A stretch of DNA of 6,148 nucleotides from Bdellovibrionales bacterium (lineage in GTDB: Bacteria > Bdellovibrionota > UBA1018), in the NCBI GenBank assembly GCA_018968995.1, contig JAGWZD010000128.1:1-6148 (forward strand). The letters are read 5' to 3'. Shown here piece after piece: positions 1-4,791 of this stretch. Position 1 is the first letter of the stretch, and the number at the start of each line of letters is the position of its first letter. The notes beneath the pieces are model-generated. The model did not search any database, was not told the origin of the DNA, and saw nothing but the letters and a program-made list of their open reading frames with translations. The position numbers and the translations under genes are program-made.

Positions 1-2
1 GC

Positions 3-482
3 CGAGCAGCGACTTCGGCGTTTAAGTCTACTGCGCTTGGGTTGTCCTATTTAAGAGTTAGAAGCGAGTCTAAAAAAGAATTTACGGAGCAGTATCCAGA
101 CCCAGTTTCATCTAGGTCCTCTGAAGAGTTGCCCGCTCGAACCAGGGGAAGGCTTTTTAATGATGTCTTAAGGTGTACTGGTTGCGGTGACTGCGTTTCT
201 GCGTGTCCAACTCAGTGCATTCGTTTGAATACAGATGAGGGCCCGAAGGTCGGAAAAAAGTGGATTTCCACTTTCGACGTGGACCACTCCAGATGTTTTT
301 TTTGCGGCTTTTGTGTGGAGGTTTGTCAGCCGCAGTCCCTCACTCACGTGAAAGGACATCAAACCGCCTCTTACCAGATAGAAGGCCAAGTGGCTTCTTA
401 TGGCCGTGGTCCGGTGTCGGAGCAGCTTCGGGAATCCTGGGAAAAACAGCGAAGGCAACGAAGTGACGGGGGGGCTTTTTGA
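3..482 (+). CDS. nuoI: NADH-quinone oxidoreductase subunit I (2x[4Fe-4S] ferredoxin-like), 5'-partial
   Basis: NuoI is the peripheral-arm subunit that holds clusters N6a and N6b and passes electrons towards the final cluster and quinone. Counting from a TTG at 42, ligands are C45, C48, C51, C55 (followed by P56) and C85, C88, C91, C95, the classic paired C-x2-C-x2-C-x3-C layout. A further Cys (C59) sits where E. coli NuoI also has one. A YPDP stretch (18-21) followed by RGRL (35-38) matches the family's YPE...RGR block before the first cluster. The frame stays open to the window edge, and residues before 42 (ALGLSYL...) resemble the N-terminal amphipathic helix of NuoI. The TTG has no convincing ribosome site, so the true start is probably upstream. 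One oddity is that the second motif ends C-Q-P instead of the usual C-P. Its stop overlaps nuoJ by 4 nt. Identity is firm; the start is not. Confidence 0.9.
   Translation, partial: RAATSAFKSTALGLSYLRVRSESKKEFTEQYPDPVSSRSSEELPARTRGRLFNDVLRCTGCGDCVSACPTQCIRLNTDEGPKVGKKWISTFDVDHSRCFFCGFCVEVCQPQSLTHVKGHQTASYQIEGQVASYGRGPVSEQLRESWEKQRRQRSDGGAF
468..474 (+). promoter_or_regulatory. Seven-G tract serving as probable ribosome binding site for nuoJ
   Basis: A run of seven G lies 4 nt before the TTG start of nuoJ and inside the last codons of nuoI. It lacks the A of a normal AGGAGG site but can pair with the anti-Shine-Dalgarno C-rich stretch. It is followed by C and five T, so it is also a likely spot for length variation or slippage. 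Confidence 0.5.
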
Positions 483-973
483 ATACGATCATTTTATTTG
501 GCTCCGCCGTAATTTTAATTTTATCTGGGCTTTTTGTGGCTATTCATCGCGAGAGTCGCTGGGGCGTGATTGCGTGGTGGTTAAATGGAGTGTCGGCGTC
601 ATCCATTCTTCTGATTTTTGGCAGCGAGCTTTTAGCCATCGCGCTGGCCTTGGGGGCCTCGCTTGCAGCAACAGCGTATTTTTTTCATGCAGATACATTT
701 TCGGAAGCCGGTAGGCGAGATGAGTTTTCTGCTCGCTCAGATCGTGCGCATCGTATCCTTTCGGCACTAGTGAGCGCGGCCCTGGGCTTAACGGTGTTCT
801 CAGTGTTGAAGGCGATTACTAGTGGCGCAGTTCGGTCGATTGGCGCCCCCTCTCTAGGAGCAGGTTTTTTTCCAGAGGAAAGCTTCGTTGCAATACAGCT
901 GGTTGCACTATTGGGTTTAGTTCTTGTTCTTGGTGTTGGTGTGATCTCTCGACCGAGGGGGCCCAATGCTTGA
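479..973 (+). CDS. nuoJ: NADH-quinone oxidoreductase subunit J (divergent)
   Basis: This is a small hydrophobic protein of 164 aa (E. coli NuoJ is 184) with about five membrane segments (roughly 3-22, 28-46, 48-69, 93-113, 134-156). It lies exactly where nuoJ belongs, between nuoI and nuoK. Two blocks support the call. GSELLAIAL (48-56) matches the GAEFLAALQ stretch of helix 3, and GFFPEESFVAIQLVALLG (129-146) matches the LLPFE...LLLVA.VGA block of the last helix. The TTG start is forced, because an in-frame stop lies at 464-466, and it overlaps the nuoI stop as TTGA. In the family, helix 3 carries a pi-bulge and a conserved Tyr (E. coli Y59) that gates the water wire near the quinone site. 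Here that position reads A60 and the usual V-Y-A-G-A motif is gone. Identity rests partly on context because overall similarity is weak. Confidence 0.85.
   Translation: MNTIILFGSAVILILSGLFVAIHRESRWGVIAWWLNGVSASSILLIFGSELLAIALALGASLAATAYFFHADTFSEAGRRDEFSARSDRAHRILSALVSAALGLTVFSVLKAITSGAVRSIGAPSLGAGFFPEESFVAIQLVALLGLVLVLGVGVISRPRGPNA
955..961 (+). promoter_or_regulatory. Ribosome binding site of nuoK (GAGGGGG)
   Basis: GAGGGGG ends 4 nt before the ATG at 966 and lies inside the 3' end of nuoJ. It fixes the nuoK start and suggests translational coupling. Confidence 0.65.
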
Positions 974-1274
974 GGTGTTCTCGATTCTTTTTGCAGTTGG
1001 GTTTTTTGGGCTGATTACACAGCGGACGATCCTGGGGTCCGTTCTTGGCCTTCAATTAATGACAACCTCAATAGTCTTGGCCTTGTCGGTTTTGGCGAAG
1101 ACAAGCGTGGCCGATGATTTTGTGATGAGTTCCGCGCTGAGCGGCAGGGCACAGGACGCAGGATTAGTGATAATGGTGGTGTTTCAACTACAGTCCATAG
1201 CAATGCTGGTTTATGGCACGCGTCTTCATTACTTGAGGTCGCAGCAGAGGGGTCAGAACAGTAATGGTTCTTAA
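966..1274 (+). CDS. nuoK: NADH-quinone oxidoreductase subunit K (divergent)
   Basis: This protein has 102 aa, the usual NuoK length, and three membrane helices (about 2-17, 22-44, 64-85). It overlaps nuoJ by 8 nt and nuoL by 11 nt. In E. coli, NuoK supplies two buried glutamates, E36 in helix 2 (GLEIM motif) and E72 in helix 3 (AAEA motif), which link the quinone site to the antiporter arm and are central to proton pumping. Here the helix 2 motif reads GLQLM, so the first glutamate is Q30. The helix 3 site reads AQDAG, so the second is D64. The rest of helix 2 follows the family pattern (LGL.LM...I.LAL), which makes the alignment fairly secure. A homologous MrpC-type antiporter subunit is the main alternative, but the flanking nuoI, nuoJ and nuoL argue against it. 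Confidence 0.87.
   Translation: MLEVFSILFAVGFFGLITQRTILGSVLGLQLMTTSIVLALSVLAKTSVADDFVMSSALSGRAQDAGLVIMVVFQLQSIAMLVYGTRLHYLRSQQRGQNSNGS
1247..1252 (+). promoter_or_regulatory. Probable ribosome binding site of nuoL (GAGGGG)
   Basis: GAGGGG lies 11 nt before the ATG at 1264, a longer spacing than for the other genes here. An in-frame stop at 1234-1236 and the absence of another start codon leave ATG 1264 as the start. Confidence 0.5.
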
Positions 1275-3186
1275 GGCGTTTCCTTGGACACTGGTGTTCA
1301 GCATTGCGATGGCCTTGGCAATGGCAATTTATGGAGGCCTTCGGCCGAGAGGGAGACCCGCATTAGGCGTGTTTATGGGATCTCTCTTTAGCGTTGCCTT
1401 TGTATTAGCTCTAACCCTTGCGGCGCTCGGAGTCTCTTGGGAGGCGGTTCCCTCAATATGGAATACAGAGCTATTTTCTCTTGCTTCAAGCGGGCCGGTT
1501 CTTCGCCTGGGTCTGCGTTTAGAACCAGCCGCTGTTTTGATGTGCTGGGTTGCTTTAGCATTGTATTTGTATGTTTTCATTTTGGAGTCGGTATTTCTTG
1601 GGCGCTCGGAACAAAAGAGCGCTAATAGCACTAAAAATGTGACTTTTGAGGCGGCGGCTCTGGGGCTTGCCGCAACGGCATTGGCATGGTTTTCGTCAAG
1701 TCTTTGGACCGCGTTATTGGGGCAGGTTCTCGCAATGATCGCCGGCGCACGAGTGTACTTGCGGCTCGCGTCTTCTGATAGAAGCGCAGACCTAAGCAGG
1801 ATTTTTTTAAGCGATATTCGCGAGCGAGGCTGTGGATTAATTCTGATGGTTTTTGGGGCGGCCATTTCGGCGGCCTCTGGGGCTTCCCTCGACTGGGTCG
1901 GGCTCTCCGGTCAGACGATCCCAGAAATGGGAGTGACTTTGATTGTTCTTGGAGTAATGCTTCAAGCTCAGATTTTTCCCGCATTTGGGTGGAGTCGAAT
2001 AGAAAGTCAAAGAACTCCAACCTCTGCGAGAGTGCGCTTGCTGGTGAGTTCTCCAGCGCTATGGGTTGGATTTGCGACTCTTTATAAGTTGTCGGCGGTT
2101 CTCAGTGAGTCCTATACAGGGCTATTTTTCGGAGTTCTTGCCGCAACACTTCTGACGGCGTTGTCGGCCCTTGGTGTTTCGGGGGCATCATGCGCATTCG
2201 GTCTCATTCAGTCCTCATTAGTGGGAATGAGCATGGCGTCTCTTTTTGTTGCGGGAGCTCGGACTTCGGCGGTCTTTTTTCTGATTTCTCAGCTCACAGT
2301 TTGGGCCGCGGCACTTTTTTTTAGAGGTGCGCCTCACATCAGCGAATCGAAGGTTCATCGGCGCATATGGGCCGGATTTTTAGTGGCCCTTGCTTTTGGG
2401 GGCCCGGGCTTCGCATCAGCGGCAGCGCTACAGGGTCTTTTGGCTTCATCAGGAGGCGCGTTTGGTATCCTTTTGGTTTCGGTTACTTGGATTGCTCTAG
2501 CGATGGCGTTCATGAGGTTAACCGCCCATCATGCGAATGATTTGACCCACAGTGTTGATGAAAAGCTGGGTTTGTCCCAAGCAGCCTCGACCGCTTTTCG
2601 GGTCTCGCCAGTGGTTCTCGTGGTCTTATTCTCACTAGCGATTTTGTGGTGTAGCGATCCGCTCGGCAGTGTCGGCCAGCTCGAAGGGTCGCTGGGACTC
2701 TCTTGGTCTGAAAGGTTCTTCGGATCGAACGCCGTGGCACAGGGCGAGACTTTTCAGATCATGCTCTGGGTATGGATGGGCTTACTCACATTGGCCGTAT
2801 CGCTAGGACTTCCTGATCGACTAGCAGGAATGAAGATGCGGTTCCTACGTCTACCCTCAGAGGGATATTCCTTTGCCAGCGTGTTAGACGGAGTTGTAGT
2901 TCAGGCAACCAAAATGGCTGAGGCCTTACTGGGGGCAGGGGTTTGGGGATTTTTTCCGGCGTTTCTTTTTCGTTTGACCCGACGGATTGCTGCTATTGGA
3001 CGGGCGGTAAAAGCATTCGATCGACTTCTGGTGCAGACCCTAGAGGAAGTGGTTCGAACTCTGGTTGAAGTGCCCGCAAAAGCAGTCCAGCTAGCGCACA
3101 CCGGAAGTATTCAGGTCTATCTTTTGTTTACCGTTGGATTAGCGCTGTCCATGTTGTTACATTTTTTCGTACAGCTGACGCGCTGA
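1264..3186 (+). CDS. nuoL: NADH-quinone oxidoreductase subunit L (antiporter-like, divergent)
   Basis: This polytopic membrane protein of 640 aa (E. coli NuoL is 613) sits between nuoK and nuoM. NuoL is the distal antiporter-like subunit and carries a long lateral helix that braces the membrane arm. The C-terminus supports the call: an amphipathic stretch (about 575-608), then a TGSIQVYLL motif (613-621) and a last membrane helix, like the Q-x-G-x-x-Q-x-Y ending of NuoL. Helix 7 is anchored by P239, W243 and TPTSA (251-255), matching the family's LP...W...PTPVSA. The catalytic residues are not kept. By eye, E144 pairs with V155 (or Q154), D178 with C190, K229 with Q234, H254 with R258, K342 with W347 and K399 with about L389. 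It overlaps nuoK by 11 nt and ends 9 nt before nuoM. Because similarity is low, an automated search may label it only as a proton-conducting membrane transporter. Confidence 0.85.
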   Translation: MVLKAFPWTLVFSIAMALAMAIYGGLRPRGRPALGVFMGSLFSVAFVLALTLAALGVSWEAVPSIWNTELFSLASSGPVLRLGLRLEPAAVLMCWVALALYLYVFILESVFLGRSEQKSANSTKNVTFEAAALGLAATALAWFSSSLWTALLGQVLAMIAGARVYLRLASSDRSADLSRIFLSDIRERGCGLILMVFGAAISAASGASLDWVGLSGQTIPEMGVTLIVLGVMLQAQIFPAFGWSRIESQRTPTSARVRLLVSSPALWVGFATLYKLSAVLSESYTGLFFGVLAATLLTALSALGVSGASCAFGLIQSSLVGMSMASLFVAGARTSAVFFLISQLTVWAAALFFRGAPHISESKVHRRIWAGFLVALAFGGPGFASAAALQGLLASSGGAFGILLVSVTWIALAMAFMRLTAHHANDLTHSVDEKLGLSQAASTAFRVSPVVLVVLFSLAILWCSDPLGSVGQLEGSLGLSWSERFFGSNAVAQGETFQIMLWVWMGLLTLAVSLGLPDRLAGMKMRFLRLPSEGYSFASVLDGVVVQATKMAEALLGAGVWGFFPAFLFRLTRRIAAIGRAVKAFDRLLVQTLEEVVRTLVEVPAKAVQLAHTGSIQVYLLFTVGLALSMLLHFFVQLTR

Positions 3187-3190
3187 GGAG
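3185..3190 (+). promoter_or_regulatory. Ribosome binding site of nuoM (GAGGAG)
   Basis: GAGGAG overlaps the nuoL TGA and ends 5 nt before a GTG at 3196. This spacing selects GTG 3196 over the in-frame ATG at 3220. Confidence 0.75.
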
Positions 3191-3195
3191 ATTCC

Positions 3196-4791
3196 GTGAC
3201 CACGTTTTCCTTGACCACAATGATACTGCTGCCATTTTTGGGTGCTGCCGCGCAGGCCATCTTTGTCAACCCGAGAGTGGCTCGATGGGTTGCTCTATCA
3301 AGTAGTCTTTTGTCTACAGCTATTGGACTCGCTGTTCTCGGTTACGGGTTGGCAGGGGTTGCTTCTGACGCCTTCACTGATCGACTACCCTGGGTTGGCT
3401 CTTACGCGATTTCTTATGAGCTAGCCGTTGATGGGATCAGCAGAGTTGGGGTGCTTCTTGTTAGCATTCTGTTCCCCGTCTTGATCGCATCAGAGTGGGG
3501 GCGGGCACGGGGTGCGCGCGGGATGCATGCCTTGTTTCTGATCTTACAAGGGGCGCTGCTCGGAACCGCGTGTTCTCAAGACCTGTTTTTGCTTTTCTTT
3601 TTCTGGTCAATTTCCTCTGTGCCTGTCTTCTTTCTTGTTGGGATATGGGGTGGGGAGAAAAAAGAAAGCGCTGCCTTTCGGACGTTGGTCACTTCGGCAC
3701 TAGGAAACGCGCTACTTTTAGGCGCATTCATACTGATTTATTATTCGTCCAGTCCTCACACTTTTTTAATGAGCGATCTTTTGTCGGTGGGCGTGCCTGA
3801 GAAGATGATTCGCGTTGCCGGCTTGAGTCTTTCAGCGTCGAAAGTCGCGTTCCTGTTTATTTTTCTGGCAACCGCCCTTCGTGCACCAATTTGGCCGCTT
3901 CACGGATGGTTTACCCAGATGGTGGCGCAGGCCCCTGCCTCTGTCGTGGTAGCCATTGCCGGGGCCGTTGTCCCTAGCGGAATTTTGGTTTTTTCACGGC
4001 TGAGCCATGGACTGTTTCCTGAGATTTTTAGTTCGGCATCAGGTGCCATTTTGGTGGTGGGACTAATCAATATCGCGGTAGGAACCTGCGCTCTTTTACT
4101 AGAAAAGGAGCTGTCTGCTCTACTCGCTTGGATCACGATCACTCAAGTGGGTCTTTCAATGATTGCTCTTGGAAGTGGCCACGAAAGCTCGATGGTTGGC
4201 TTAGTATATCAGCAGTTGAGCATGTCTCTGGCCCTCGCGGGATTAGGCCTAGTTCTAGGTGCGCTCCGCTCAAGGGGCGCTACAAAGTGGGGCTCACTAC
4301 TCGACGAAGGCTCAGGAGTCTCTCTCTTAGATGTGCCAGTGGCGGGTGTCGTAACCGCCTTTTCCATAGCAACTGTCGTTGGTTTTCCAGGTCTATGCGG
4401 GTTTATTGGCCAGAGCCTTATTGTACTGGGAGGATTCGAAAGATCTCCCTGGATAGCGGTATTGGTCGGTATTTCTTGTGTTCTTTTGTTTTCAGGTCTT
4501 TTCGGGGTCTATCGGGCGCTCTTTTTCTCGCCAGCCGCCAGTGATGAAAGAGCGAGCACATCAACGTTAGACCTGTCATTAAGGGAAAAAGGCTATTTGA
4601 TCCCGCTGGTAGTTCTAATGGTGATTTTAGGAGTTTATCCCAAGCCGATTTTAGATGAGATCAAGCCCGCAGCCGAAGACCTGCTGAAGCGAGTACACCC
4701 AAGACAGGTCGTAGAGCCGAACCCAACACCCATTAACCCTGAGGGAACTCCTGTAGAGCCAGTGATAAGGCCTAGTCTCGAGGGGCGCTAA
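3196..4791 (+). CDS. nuoM: NADH-quinone oxidoreductase subunit M (antiporter-like, key residues replaced)
   Basis: At 531 aa with a GTG start, this is the best-conserved membrane subunit in the window and close to E. coli NuoM (509 aa). Anchors are LFFFW (133-137) followed by V142-P143 and GIWGG (149-153) in the helix 5 region, PLHGW (234-238) with QAP (245-247) in helix 7, GFPG...GFIG (397-405) in helix 12, and LSLRE then GVYPKPILD (479-487) near the end. NuoM is the central antiporter-like proton channel. Its essential residues are changed: E144 is S138, the helix 6 Lys is R162, K234 is R229, K265 is P260, the helix 10 His is Q317 and E407 is Q406. Beyond about residue 500 there is a Pro-rich soluble tail. 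The stop overlaps the nuoN start by 1 nt. Identity as NuoM is strong; normal proton pumping is doubtful. Confidence 0.93.
   Translation: MTTFSLTTMILLPFLGAAAQAIFVNPRVARWVALSSSLLSTAIGLAVLGYGLAGVASDAFTDRLPWVGSYAISYELAVDGISRVGVLLVSILFPVLIASEWGRARGARGMHALFLILQGALLGTACSQDLFLLFFFWSISSVPVFFLVGIWGGEKKESAAFRTLVTSALGNALLLGAFILIYYSSSPHTFLMSDLLSVGVPEKMIRVAGLSLSASKVAFLFIFLATALRAPIWPLHGWFTQMVAQAPASVVVAIAGAVVPSGILVFSRLSHGLFPEIFSSASGAILVVGLINIAVGTCALLLEKELSALLAWITITQVGLSMIALGSGHESSMVGLVYQQLSMSLALAGLGLVLGALRSRGATKWGSLLDEGSGVSLLDVPVAGVVTAFSIATVVGFPGLCGFIGQSLIVLGGFERSPWIAVLVGISCVLLFSGLFGVYRALFFSPAASDERASTSTLDLSLREKGYLIPLVVLMVILGVYPKPILDEIKPAAEDLLKRVHPRQVVEPNPTPINPEGTPVEPVIRPSLEGR
4780..4785 (+). promoter_or_regulatory. 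Ribosome binding site of nuoN (GAGGGG)
   Basis: GAGGGG lies 5 nt before ATG 4791, inside the last codons of nuoM. It supports a TAATG stop-start junction with translational coupling. Confidence 0.65.

Noticed and set aside
1..54. Possible tail of an upstream gene: one frame ends with TAA at 23-25, another with TAA at 52-54
   Set aside because: Either could be the end of nuoH, which should precede nuoI, but the visible 7-17 residues match no motif I can recognise. Too little remains to annotate.
296..303. Run of eight T in nuoI as a possible frameshift or sequencing-error site
   Set aside because: The frame on both sides encodes consistent NuoI ligand motifs (C85-F-F-C88 spans it), so no error or shift is needed.
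400..714. 104-codon plus-strand frame across the nuoI-nuoJ junction
   Set aside because: Its translation has no family motifs and it overlaps two supported genes in another frame. I treat it as a shadow and not as evidence of a frameshifted gene.
1329..1865. 178-codon open frame on the minus strand inside nuoL
   Set aside because: It is rich in Arg, Ser, Pro and Thr, lacks recognisable motifs and lies opposite a well-supported membrane protein gene. It is a codon-bias shadow.
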